A stretch of DNA of 64,000 bases. Source: Kutzneria viridogrisea. Lineage in GTDB: Bacteria > Actinomycetota > Actinomycetes > Mycobacteriales > Pseudonocardiaceae. Location of the stretch: positions 620,001 through 684,000 of the forward strand of contig JACJID010000001.1 of NCBI GenBank assembly GCA_014138725.1, read 5' to 3'. Under the pieces are notes generated by a model. The model saw only the letters and a list, made by a program, of their open reading frames with translations, did no database searches and was not told the DNA's origin. This document shows positions 8,202 to 16,647 of this stretch, in pieces (the first letter of the stretch is position 1; each line of letters starts with the position of its first letter). The translations under genes were made by a program, and so were the position numbers.

Positions 8202-10994
8202 CTATGCGGCAGCGTTCACCAGGGAGCGAAGTTCGACGGTGTGCGAATGGCCGAGTCCAGCGAGCAGTTCACTGGCCTGGTGCCAGCAGGCCCGCGCCAG
8301 CTCGCCCTGGTCCAGATCGGCGAGGGCGTGCCCGAGCAGGCCGAGCCAGGCGCCCACCCCGGTTTCCGGTTGCGACCAGTCGAAGATGCCGGACGGCATC
8401 CAGTTCGTCTCACCGGGCACCGGTTGCTTGGCCGCGAGCCACAACCGTACGACTTCAGCGCGCAGTGCGGCGGCGTGCTCGTCGTCACCACGCAGCTGGG
8501 CGATCTGGACGAAGACGTGCATCGCGAACGCCTCGGCATGCTGGTCCGCGTGATCGCGGGACAGGGACACCCCCTTCTCGGCCAGCGCATATGCCGCGTC
8601 CATGTCGCCGAGCATGGCCGCGGTGCGCCCGAGTCCCGCGGTGGCCAACACCTCGCCCCGGACGTCCCCGGCGTCCCGACTCAGGTCGAAAACCCGCTGA
8701 TAGCACGCCCGCGCCACGTCCAACTGTTGCCGCATCGTGGCCGCCACGGCGGCGACGAACGCGATCTGCGACAGCGTGCGGCTGTCCTCCTGCGCGCACG
8801 ACGCCCGAACGCGAGCCAAACCAATGTCGATCCTGGCCAGACGATCCAGCGCGAGCAGCGGTCTGCCGGTCGGCGAACCAGAGCCGGGCGCCGCCTCGGC
8901 GACGGCCGGGTCCCGCGAGGCGCACAGCATCCGACCCACGAGCGCGTCGAACCCGGCGATCGAATCCAGTTCGACGCTCTGCACCAACCGGTACAGCGTG
9001 TCGCTGGCCCCGTGCCCCTCGGCGTCGCTGGTCAACCAGGTCCGCGTCGCGGACATGTCGGCCAGCGGCATGAGGGTGTGCGCGTCGGCGGCCAGCGACA
9101 TCGGTACGGCCCCGGTGCTGAGCCCGCAGGCGGTCGTGGTGATGGCGACGGTCAGGTGGAAGTCGAGCAGCCGCGTCAGCGCCGCCACCCGGTCACCGGA
9201 CGGTTCGGACTCGCGTGCCCGATCGCAGGCGTACAGCCGGACGAGGTCGTGGTAGCGGTACCGGCCGGGCCCCACCGACTCCAGCAGGCTCAGGTCGACC
9301 AGTTGTTCGCACAGCCGCTCGGCGACAGCGGGCGGGCGGTCCAGCATGGCGGCGGCCGAGTACCGCGAAAAACCGTGCAAACCGGAGATCGACAGCAGCC
9401 GGAAAGCGTGCGCCGATTCGGAGTCGAGTTGGTCGTAGCCGAGGCGGAACGTGTTGGCAACGGCCACGTCGCCCAGCCGCAGTTCGTCCAGTCGACCGCA
9501 CTGGTCGGACAGCCGTTCGGCGAGCAGCGGCAAGGTCCAGTTCGGCCGGGACGCCAGCCGGGAAGCGCTGATCCGCACGGCCAGCGGCAGGTTGCCACAA
9601 GCGTCGACCACGGCTCGCGCGGCCGGTTCCGGGGTCGCGGTCCGTGGGCCGACGACCCGGCGCAACAGCGTCAGCGCCTCGTCCGTGTCGAACACGGGGA
9701 GCTCGAACGTGCGCGCACCGGGCAGGCTGGCGATCCGGGACCGGCTGGTGACCAGCACGGCGCAGCCGCCAGTGCCGGGCAGCAGCGGCGCCACCTGCCC
9801 TGCGTCGTGCGCATTGTCCAGCACCAGCAGGACTTTGCGGCCGGCCAGCACCGATCGCAGCAGCGCGGCCCGCTCGTCCAGACCGGCGGGGACCGCGTTC
9901 TCGCCAATGCCGAGCGCACCCAGGAACGAGTTCAGCACGAGCTGCGGCCGCGCTGGTTCCTCGTCCACGCCATGCAGATCCACGTACAGTTGGCCGTCCG
10001 GGAAATGAGCCTTCACCCGGTGCGCCACGTACACCGCGAGCGCGGTCTTGCCGACCCCGCCGAGCCCGCTGATCACCGAGGTCGGCATCGTCGAGCCGTC
10101 GCTGGCGAGCACGGACTCGGCGACCTGCTCGACGATCGCGGCCCGCCCGGTGAAGTCCGGGACGGCCGCCGGCAGCTGTGCCGGTCGCGGCAGACGCTGG
10201 CCCGAGGTGATCGGCGAGCGCCCCGGCGGATACGCGATGTCGTTGCCCGCGAGGATCTGTTGGTGCAGCTCACGCAACAGCGGTCCTGGTTCGACCCCTA
10301 GTTCGGCGACCAGGTGGCGACGGCTGGCACCGAACCCGTCGAGCGCCATCGTCGGTTGTCCGCACCGGTACAGCGCGACCATGCGCTGGGCCAACATCCG
10401 TTCCCGCAACGGGTGCGCGGTGACCAGCCCGGCAAGTTCGCCGACGATCTGTGCGTGCCGGCCGGACATCAGGTCAAGGTCGAGCCGGTCCTCCAGCACC
10501 ATGAGCCGCTGCTCGACCAGCCGCGTTCGCTGCGCCTGCGCGTACGGGCCCGGCACACCGGCCAACGGCTCGCCCCGGTACAGGGCGAGCGCACCCGACA
10601 GCAGGTCCGCTGCCTCGGCCACGCGTCCTCGCTCGTCGTGCTGCCGCGCGTCGATCACCTGACGCTCGAACACCTTGGCGTCCAGGGCATCGACGGCGAT
10701 GTCCAAGGCGTAGCCGTCGCCAACCGAGCGGAGCACGTGCGAGCCCACGGGGTTGGGTTCGAGCGCTCGACGCAGCCGGTAAACATACGTGCGCACGGCA
10801 CTGATCGCACGGGTCGGCGGATTGTCGCCCCACACACCATCGACCAGCTCGGCGGTCGACACGGCCTGGCCCGAGGCGAGCAACAACATGGTGAGGACGG
10901 CCTGTTGCTGCGGTGGACCGACATTGAGATCGAGGTCGCCTCGATGAGCAAGAACCGGTCCCAACACCCCGAACCGCAGGTCGTGGTGGAGCAC
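8202..10994 (-). CDS. AfsR/SARP-type regulator (winged helix, BTAD, NB-ARC, TPR-like)
   Basis: 930 aa. Order of domains: OmpR-like winged helix (~5-95, from LRFGVLGPVLAH to the wing), bacterial transcriptional activator domain (~100-245), then an NB-ARC ATPase with P-loop SGLGGVGKTALAVYV (~310), Walker B RKVLLVLDNAH and GCAVLVTSRSR (sensor), a GxP-like CGNLPLAVRISASRL, and a C-terminal helical repeat region (~580-930). Relatives switch on antibiotic clusters in Streptomyces after ATP-driven oligomerisation. The start used is GTG at 10994 just ahead of the winged helix; a TTG 27 nt upstream is also possible. It sits next to the aromatic-modification cluster and is a candidate pathway-level regulator of it. 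No adjacent AfsS-like gene is seen. Confidence 0.9.
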   Translation of the reverse strand: MLHHDLRFGVLGPVLAHRGDLDLNVGPPQQQAVLTMLLLASGQAVSTAELVDGVWGDNPPTRAISAVRTYVYRLRRALEPNPVGSHVLRSVGDGYALDIAVDALDAKVFERQVIDARQHDERGRVAEAADLLSGALALYRGEPLAGVPGPYAQAQRTRLVEQRLMVLEDRLDLDLMSGRHAQIVGELAGLVTAHPLRERMLAQRMVALYRCGQPTMALDGFGASRRHLVAELGVEPGPLLRELHQQILAGNDIAYPPGRSPITSGQRLPRPAQLPAAVPDFTGRAAIVEQVAESVLASDGSTMPTSVISGLGGVGKTALAVYVAHRVKAHFPDGQLYVDLHGVDEEPARPQLVLNSFLGALGIGENAVPAGLDERAALLRSVLAGRKVLLVLDNAHDAGQVAPLLPGTGGCAVLVTSRSRIASLPGARTFELPVFDTDEALTLLRRVVGPRTATPEPAARAVVDACGNLPLAVRISASRLASRPNWTLPLLAERLSDQCGRLDELRLGDVAVANTFRLGYDQLDSESAHAFRLLSISGLHGFSRYSAAAMLDRPPAVAERLCEQLVDLSLLESVGPGRYRYHDLVRLYACDRARESEPSGDRVAALTRLLDFHLTVAITTTACGLSTGAVPMSLAADAHTLMPLADMSATRTWLTSDAEGHGASDTLYRLVQSVELDSIAGFDALVGRMLCASRDPAVAEAAPGSGSPTGRPLLALDRLARIDIGLARVRASCAQEDSRTLSQIAFVAAVAATMRQQLDVARACYQRVFDLSRDAGDVRGEVLATAGLGRTAAMLGDMDAAYALAEKGVSLSRDHADQHAEAFAMHVFVQIAQLRGDDEHAAALRAEVVRLWLAAKQPVPGETNWMPSGIFDWSQPETGVGAWLGLLGHALADLDQGELARACWHQASELLAGLGHSHTVELRSLVNAAA

Positions 10995-11021
10995 TTCACC
11001 CCCGTGTGAGTAGCCGCTCAA

Positions 11022-11514
11022 CGACGCACTGCTCGCCGTTTATACCACCGGGCGGAGTCGGCTGAATCCGCAACGGGAACAGGGGGTTCATCGAACGTTG
11101 ATCCGATGACGATCACGACCGTCGAGGATGGGGCACCTCGTGCTGACGGCGCATCCGCCACGAGCGTCCAACGGCTACGGAGGGGTCGATTTGGCTTCCC
11201 TTCCGTACATGCCGTGGATCGAACGCCTTGCTGGAGCCATCCCTGACTGCTAAGGGGAATCCCACTCTCCAATGAATATGAGTGGTCCTTATTCCTTGCG
11301 GAGCATAGAACATCCTGTGCTGGTTCCGTTGAGCCGTACAGGTGTAGCGAGACGTCCGTTCGGACAGCAGGCGTCAAAAGTTGAGCAACAAATGGGAACA
11401 ACCGGGAACCCAGAGGGCGCCGTGGCCGTCGCAACAGTCCGAATGGGATGACCGATGGGCAAGGCTCGGCCAGGTGCTGGCGATGACGGGCGAGCGCTGA
11501 GCGAGGAGGACGAC
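11022..11514. other. Intergenic control region upstream of the toxin locus
   Basis: About 490 bp between the AfsR-like gene (minus) and the YbaB-like gene (plus). It is more AT-rich around 11255-11320 and holds a CCACTC/GAGTGG inverted repeat at 11262-11285. Promoters for both directions probably lie here, but no -35/-10 pair stands out. Confidence 0.4.
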
Positions 11515-12042
11515 GTGGATACCGGCCAGTGGCTCACGCAGTACAAGGACAAAGTGGAGGGGATCAGGCAGGCGGCCGCTGAGGTGACGGACAACATCAC
11601 GGCCGCGACTGTGACGACGAGTTCGCCGGACGGGTCGGTGACCGTCACCATCGGGCCCAACGGCAGTCTGCGTGACCTCCGGTTCGGCAACCGCGCGAGC
11701 GAGCACAGCCACACCCAGTTGGCGGCATTGGTGATGAAGACCGTCGCCAGGGGCCAACGCGCGGTCGCTGAGAAGGTGGTCGAGGCGTTCGCGCCGATCG
11801 GCGCGGGAACCAGCGCGATGGACCTGCTCACCAAGTTCGTACCCGAGGAGGTGCCGGACGAGCGGCCGGTACCCAGCACCTACGACGAACTCGCCGTCGA
11901 GACCCCGCCGGCTCCCACACCACCGGTACGGCCGCAACCGGTCCGGTCCGGCCCGGCGCCGACCGCACCCGCTGCCGCTCGGCCGCGACCCGCACGGCCA
12001 GTCCTCGACGACGCTGACGACTTCAACGAAAGGCCCTGGTGA
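11515..12042 (+). CDS. YbaB/EbfC-like protein of an ESX-type locus
   Basis: 175 aa. Residues ~5-100 match the small YbaB/EbfC fold: a helix (WLTQYKDKVEGIRQAAAEV), beta-strands SSPDGSVTVTIGPNGSLRDL, and a C-terminal helix (LAALVMKTVARGQRAVAEKV). In actinobacteria, such proteins with a Pro-rich tail are frequently encoded ahead of WXG100/ESX substrates; residues ~120-170 here are Pro/Ala-rich. Start GTG at 11515 was chosen because GAGGAGG sits 5 nt before it; an ATG 60 nt upstream lacks such a site. The stop overlaps the next start by 4 nt (GTGA), so expression of the two is coupled. Confidence 0.75.
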   Translation: MDTGQWLTQYKDKVEGIRQAAAEVTDNITAATVTTSSPDGSVTVTIGPNGSLRDLRFGNRASEHSHTQLAALVMKTVARGQRAVAEKVVEAFAPIGAGTSAMDLLTKFVPEEVPDERPVPSTYDELAVETPPAPTPPVRPQPVRSGPAPTAPAAARPRPARPVLDDADDFNERPW

Positions 12043-14621
12043 CCATGGAAGCCTATGCTGACGAAGGCTCCGTGCCCGCCGGTGGTGTGGCCACCGCCGA
12101 CGCCTCGATCTTCGACGAGCACGACTCGGCGGTCAGCCGGATCGAGAGCGCCGCGGAGGAACTGGGGCACAGCCTCATGGGCCAGTCCGCGAGCGATGCG
12201 TTGTCCATGGCTGTCTCCTTCGCCACCGACCCGGTGGGCAGCCTCGTCTCCATGGGCCTGCAGTTCCTGATCGAGGCGGTGGAGCTCGTCGTCGAACCGC
12301 TGGCCCACCTGGACGTCGACCAGGGCGGGGTGCACTCGTCGGCGCAGGGCTTCGACCAGCACGCCCAGTCGCTGCACCAGTTGGCGCGGGACCACGCCGA
12401 TGACGCGAACTCGTTGGGCGAGAACTGGCAGGGCGATGCCGCGGACAGCTACCGGCGCGTGGCGGGCAAGACCGGTAGCCAGTTGCAGTCGATGGGGCGG
12501 GTGCTGTCTGGCGCGGGCAGCGTGACCAGGGCCTCTGGTGGTCTGGTCAGCGGTGTGAAGAGCTTGGTGACCAAGCTGATCAGTCAGCTGGTCGAGCGGT
12601 TGATCCCGGGTGGGCTGGGTGCGCTCGCCGCCGCCCCGGAGACCTTCGGTGTGTCCCTCGCACTGTTCGTGGCCGAGGCGCTGGTGACCGCGATTCAGGT
12701 CGCCACCGAGATCGCCAGCAAGATCAGCGAGCTGATGAGCGCGTTGGGCCAGGTCGGGCAGTTCATGGACGAACTCGGCTCGATGGTGGAGAAGCTGGCC
12801 GACGACCTGTTCGGCGACGGCGAGGGCTCGACTGGTTCCGACGGCGAGGGCGCCACCGGTTCCGAGGGCGAGGGCGGCCCGGCCGACTCGGACGGCGGGT
12901 CCGAGTTCCCGAGGACGCGCGTCGGCGGCGTCATGGGGACGACGGGCGGCATCGACGCGACGGATGACCCGGACTCGCCCGACGGCATCGGCATGCCTGA
13001 CGGGTCCGATGTGCCCGAGGGGTACGCCCCGCCGGGGGGCATGGACCTGCCGGCCGGCATCCCGGCCGGGATGCCGCCCACGCCGGAGGGCCTCACCGGA
13101 CCACCCGGCGGTGCCGCGCCCGAGCCGTTGAGTCACCCGGCAACCAGTCCGGCCGGCTTCAACGCGCCCACCGGTACCACGACATCGGCTTCGCCGAATT
13201 TCCCCAGCAGCCCCTCGATGCCCACCTTGCCGCCCCGGCCTGACGGCGGTGCGGGTCCAGGCACCCCGACTTCCTCCTACACGCCGCCGAGCTTGGGCGT
13301 CCCGTCGATGCCCACGACCAGTACTGGCGCTCCCCCTTCTGTTCCGTCCGCGAAGCCGGGGTCGGCCGGGGCGCCCGAGCACTCGCCTTCCCCTGTCACG
13401 CCGGCAAGTACTCCGAGCACGGCCACCTCCTCCTACACGCCACCCAAGATCGGGGTTCCGTCGATGCCGACCGGCGGCGGTGGGGGTGGGACCTCCACGA
13501 CCGGTGGCTCCTCGAGCACACCGCCGCCACTGAACATGCCGCCCTTGCCGACGGGCGGATCCTCGCCGGGCGCTGGCGGCTCCTCGTCCACGCGGGACGA
13601 CAAGAAGACCCCGGCTCCCTACACGCCGCCGAAGATTGATGTGCCGCCGTTGTCGACTGGCGGTCCTGGTGGGGGGATGCCGTCGTCGGCACCGCATGGT
13701 GGGCCGACTCCGGCTCCGTATTCGCCGCCGAAGATCGACGTTCCTTCGTTGTCGACTGGTGGTCCTGGTGGGGGGATGCCGTCGTCGGCACCGCATGGTG
13801 GGCCGACTCCGGCTCCGTATTCGCCGCCGAAGATCGACGTTCCTTCGTCGCCGACTGGCGGTCCTGGTCCGGGGATGCCGTCGTCGACACCGCACGGCGG
13901 GGACACCCCGACCCCGTACACGGCGCCGAAGATCGGGACACCGACCCTGCCGAACAGCGGCTCGCCGGAGGTGCACAGGATCTCCGGTGACCTCGGCTCG
14001 CCGAACCACGTCGGTAGCACGACCAGCGACACCCTGCACCGCGTGGAGCAGGCCGTGGACAAGGCCATCGAGAGCATGCCGGGCTTCGCCAACGGCCCCA
14101 ACTCCGCCGTGCTGCACCAGGTCGAGCAGGCGGTCAACCACGCCATCGAATCCACTCCCGGATGGCAGGTGCCCGACACCGGTTCGCCCGATCCCGCAGC
14201 CCACCACCCGAGCCCGGTCAGCACTCCTTCGCCGCCGCACAACACCTTCACGGCACCCACGGGCGGAGGCGGCGCGGCACCGGCCGGCTACTCCGGCGGC
14301 CACGGCGACGCGGGCGTTGCCGCTTCCGGGGCTGGGGTTGGGGTTGGCACGGTGACCGGGGCGACGAGCGAGTCGTCGACGCCACCGCAGGCCGCTGGCA
14401 CGCCGAACCCGGCCGCCCAGCCCCAACAGGGTGGTGCGATGGGTGGCATGGGCGCGATGGGCGGCATGTCGGGGGGCCGCGGCGGTGGCGGCGAGGACCA
14501 GACCCGCAAGTCGCCCGGGTACATCAGGGGCGACAACTCCCCCTTCCAACCAGTGGGGGAGGAGTTGCCGCCTTCGGTCATCGGTGAGAAGCAGCGCGGT
14601 CACCAGGGTGGTGCCAGGTGA
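12039..14621 (+). CDS. Large WXG100-like ESX substrate with Pro/Gly/Ser repeat tail
   Basis: 860 aa. Residues ~15-260 are helical and contain a WXG signature (NWQGDAADSYRRVAG) in the turn of a helical hairpin, followed by a hydrophobic Ala/Leu region (LGALAAAPETFGVSLALFV) that could insert in or touch membrane. Residues ~265-850 are low-complexity Pro/Ser/Gly with repeats of the type P-Y-[TS]-P-P-K-I-[DG]-V-P, including three near-identical 33-residue units. The C-terminus has Gly/Met runs. There is no signal peptide, as expected for type VII export. It overlaps the YbaB-like gene and precedes the toxin gene by 32 nt, so it may be a secreted partner, carrier or cell-wall-spanning element for that toxin. 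No ESX ATPase or EccB-E gene is in the window. Confidence 0.75.
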   Translation: MTMEAYADEGSVPAGGVATADASIFDEHDSAVSRIESAAEELGHSLMGQSASDALSMAVSFATDPVGSLVSMGLQFLIEAVELVVEPLAHLDVDQGGVHSSAQGFDQHAQSLHQLARDHADDANSLGENWQGDAADSYRRVAGKTGSQLQSMGRVLSGAGSVTRASGGLVSGVKSLVTKLISQLVERLIPGGLGALAAAPETFGVSLALFVAEALVTAIQVATEIASKISELMSALGQVGQFMDELGSMVEKLADDLFGDGEGSTGSDGEGATGSEGEGGPADSDGGSEFPRTRVGGVMGTTGGIDATDDPDSPDGIGMPDGSDVPEGYAPPGGMDLPAGIPAGMPPTPEGLTGPPGGAAPEPLSHPATSPAGFNAPTGTTTSASPNFPSSPSMPTLPPRPDGGAGPGTPTSSYTPPSLGVPSMPTTSTGAPPSVPSAKPGSAGAPEHSPSPVTPASTPSTATSSYTPPKIGVPSMPTGGGGGGTSTTGGSSSTPPPLNMPPLPTGGSSPGAGGSSSTRDDKKTPAPYTPPKIDVPPLSTGGPGGGMPSSAPHGGPTPAPYSPPKIDVPSLSTGGPGGGMPSSAPHGGPTPAPYSPPKIDVPSSPTGGPGPGMPSSTPHGGDTPTPYTAPKIGTPTLPNSGSPEVHRISGDLGSPNHVGSTTSDTLHRVEQAVDKAIESMPGFANGPNSAVLHQVEQAVNHAIESTPGWQVPDTGSPDPAAHHPSPVSTPSPPHNTFTAPTGGGGAAPAGYSGGHGDAGVAASGAGVGVGTVTGATSESSTPPQAAGTPNPAAQPQQGGAMGGMGAMGGMSGGRGGGGEDQTRKSPGYIRGDNSPFQPVGEELPPSVIGEKQRGHQGGAR
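13611..13930 (+). repeat. 99-bp tandem repeat inside the WXG-like gene
   Basis: The segment spelling P-P-K-I-D-V-P recurs at 13631, 13730, 13829 and, degenerately, 13928, exactly 99 bp (33 codons) apart each time. The second and third copies are almost identical in DNA, including synonymous positions, so amplification is recent. The unit count is probably variable between strains. Confidence 0.85.
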
Positions 14622-14653
14622 CCGCTGGCCAGGCACCGGAGAGGAACCAGTAG

Positions 14654-15772
14654 ATGCGGCGCGGAGGTTTCTCGGCGCACACGCCGTCCATCCACGACCA
14701 CGCGAGGCGGACCGGTCAGCGTGCCGAGGACGTGTCCCAGGTCGGTCGGGGCGTGAGCGGCGCGGGCCTGTCCGGCAACGGGCTCGGTCAGGTGGGTGCT
14801 TCGACCGCGGGTGCGCACCAGCAGTTGGTGTCCCGGGTGCAGACCTCGTTGGGGCGTTCCGGCGACCGGTTGCGGGGCCAGTCCGATCGCCTGAACCAGA
14901 GCGCGCGGACGCTCACCGATGCCGATGAGGAACACGCCAATCGACTGCACGGTATCCACCGCCGGTCCGGCGGACCGCCCTCCCTGCGGGGCACCGGCGG
15001 TGGCCCGAGCCGGTCCGGCGGATCCGGCGGCGGGCGCTATCACCCCTACGGCCGCCCAGGTGGTGGTTCCGGAGGCCGGCCTGGTGGCGGGCAAGGAGGC
15101 TTCGGTGGTCACCCCGGCGGCGGGCCCGCCCAACCGCCGCGACAACCGGGGCCGGGTCAGCCCGGCTGGCGTCCGTCCAACTACCAGCCGACCATCCCAG
15201 ACGAGGTCCACACGCATGTCGCCTACGGCGGCTGGAACGGCCAGCAGGGCAGGCCGACCGGCGGCCATGTGCTGCAGAGCGACCTCACGGGGCCGCATCC
15301 CGATCCCGCGGGCCTCGCAGGGGGCACTGCTGGTCATGGCTCACTGCCGCCGTCGAACGGGCCGCACAATCCGCAAACCAACGGGGTCTACACCAACCCC
15401 AATCCCCACATCGTGTTTGACCCCGCCTACGGGACGCACCCCAAACCATCGACCAACCACACGAACTTCCCGATGGGGATCGACGCCCAAGGCGTGCAGC
15501 AGATCAGCCAGAACGCCTGGAACAATCCCTATGCCAAGATGTGGCCACACGAGGACAGGCCTGGTGGCGGCTGGACGGGCACGACGTACATTCCCGACGG
15601 CTATCCGCAAGCCGGCCAGCCCATCAAGATCAACGGCCAGTACGACGGGTCCGGCCAGGTGTCCACCTACTACCCGGCGCAGCACCAGCCGCCGCCACCA
15701 CCTTCGACACCACCACCGCCGCCGCCACCGCCCGGTCCGTGGCCGCCCGCCACCAGAGGGGCGCGGTACTGA
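14654..15772 (+). CDS. EspC-like N-terminus fused to EndoU-like nuclease toxin
   Basis: 372 aa. Residues 1-~103 form two helices typical of EspC/DUF2580-type ESX secretion targets (GDRLRGQSDRLNQSARTLTD, DADEEHANRLHGIH). Residues ~104-175 are a Gly/Pro-rich linker. Residues ~182-341 resemble bacterial EndoU ribonuclease toxins: HTHV (His186/188), PTGGHVLQ (His205), NGVY, then HPKPSTNHTNFP with Lys264, which matches the family K-x-S-x-FFP segment, and a C-terminal beta region ending GSGQVSTYYP. His/His/Lys would be the catalytic set. A Pro-rich tail closes the protein. The RNase activity is inferred. The next gene begins 4 nt after its stop, the normal place for an immunity gene. Confidence 0.7.
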   Translation: MRRGGFSAHTPSIHDHARRTGQRAEDVSQVGRGVSGAGLSGNGLGQVGASTAGAHQQLVSRVQTSLGRSGDRLRGQSDRLNQSARTLTDADEEHANRLHGIHRRSGGPPSLRGTGGGPSRSGGSGGGRYHPYGRPGGGSGGRPGGGQGGFGGHPGGGPAQPPRQPGPGQPGWRPSNYQPTIPDEVHTHVAYGGWNGQQGRPTGGHVLQSDLTGPHPDPAGLAGGTAGHGSLPPSNGPHNPQTNGVYTNPNPHIVFDPAYGTHPKPSTNHTNFPMGIDAQGVQQISQNAWNNPYAKMWPHEDRPGGGWTGTTYIPDGYPQAGQPIKINGQYDGSGQVSTYYPAQHQPPPPPSTPPPPPPPPGPWPPATRGARY

Positions 15773-15776
15773 GGCG

Positions 15777-16397
15777 ATGTTCACCACCGGCGACGAGATC
15801 ACCTTCAGCCACGACCAGTGGCGTCGGCTGCGCATCACGATGCTGCCGGCCTACCGGCCGCTCGCGGCCTGGCTGCACACCGACGTGCAGCCGAACCTGG
15901 CCGCCCTCGACCAGTTCGCGGAAGTACTCGGACAGGCCGCGACCAACCGCGAAACGGTCAACGGCAACGGCTGCTGGATCGAGTTCCGACCCAACGACGT
16001 GGTCATCGGCAGCCTGTACGACCGGTGGGAACCGCTACCGGTACCCACAGGGCTGTTCTGGCCGGTGCTGTCGGGGCTGCGCGGCTTCCTCCTCGGCGCA
16101 GCCGCCGAACCCGGACTCGCCCGCCCGGACGGGTACCCGGCGGTCAGCCGGATGACCACGCGCCGCCCGCCACCCACCGGTGGCCGCCCGGTGCTCGTCG
16201 ACCGCACCTACTTCCCGCCCGAGTGGTCGGAACAGCAGGTCCAGCAGGCCGCAGCGGGTGCGTGGGGCAGCGCCGAGGCGCTGTACGACGAGCACACCGG
16301 CACCTGGTCCGGCCTGTGGTGCGGTGGTGAACTGGCCGGTTACTACGACCCGGCCACCGGCACCGTGCAGAGCTACTTCCCCGTCCTGGCCCCGTAG
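15777..16397 (+). CDS. Putative immunity protein with an EndoU-like C-terminal segment
   Basis: 206 aa, beginning 4 nt after the toxin stop with GAGG just before the ATG. Residues 1-~110 (WIEFRPNDVVIGSLYDRWEP and a following hydrophobic helix) look like a small soluble alpha/beta protein typical of toxin-immunity genes; no named family is recognised. Residues 144-206 resemble the end of the neighbouring toxin: YFP, Q-x-VQQ, AW, W-[ST]-G, [IL]-x-G-x-YD and G-x-V-x-SY[FY]P occur in the same order. The segment lacks the toxin's His/His/Lys residues. Immunity is inferred from position and size. It may instead be a second, catalytically empty EndoU-like protein that competes for the target. Confidence 0.55.
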   Translation: MFTTGDEITFSHDQWRRLRITMLPAYRPLAAWLHTDVQPNLAALDQFAEVLGQAATNRETVNGNGCWIEFRPNDVVIGSLYDRWEPLPVPTGLFWPVLSGLRGFLLGAAAEPGLARPDGYPAVSRMTTRRPPPTGGRPVLVDRTYFPPEWSEQQVQQAAAGAWGSAEALYDEHTGTWSGLWCGGELAGYYDPATGTVQSYFPVLAP

Positions 16398-16432
16398 TCC
16401 ACGCAGAGGAACCACAACCAGATACGGACCGA

Positions 16433-16466
16433 CCCCTGCACGGCTTCGGCAGCCGTGCAGGGGTTT
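16433..16466 (+). terminator. Intrinsic terminator of the toxin operon
   Basis: Perfect 13-bp stem, CCCCTGCACGGCT (16433-16445) and AGCCGTGCAGGGG (16451-16463), loop TCGGC, followed by TTTCCCTT. It stands 35 nt after the immunity-gene stop. The ~180 bp after it, up to the lipoprotein gene, show nothing recognisable. Confidence 0.85.
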
Positions 16467-16647
16467 CCCTTGGAACGCCGCTACGCGTCGGCGTCAGCTG
16501 GTGATCGGACGGACCGGAACGGCTGGCCGCGTGCTGCTCCTCCGGCAGATCGGCGAAACCCTCATAGGGAGTCCGGTCGCGGTGACCGCGAACACCGTGC
16601 AGGTGCACCCGAAGCTGAGGTAGTGGGGGCGGGTGACGGGCCCTCGA

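Noticed and set aside
8160..10301. 713-codon plus-strand frame opposite the AfsR-like gene
   Set aside because: Low-complexity Arg/Gln/Gly translation; the minus strand has the P-loop and winged helix.
13611..13930. Possible CRISPR-like spaced repeat
   Set aside because: Repeats are contiguous, in frame, 99 bp long and coding; there are no unique spacers.
11880..14636. 918-codon open frame on the minus strand opposite the WXG-like gene
   Set aside because: Arg/Gly/His-rich translation with no domain; the plus strand has ribosome-binding site, WXG motif and coding repeats. It is an antisense artefact of GC-rich codon use.
15777..16397. Downstream gene as a second active EndoU toxin
   Set aside because: Residues 1-143 do not match EndoU and no His/His/Lys set is present; immunity-type position and size fit better.
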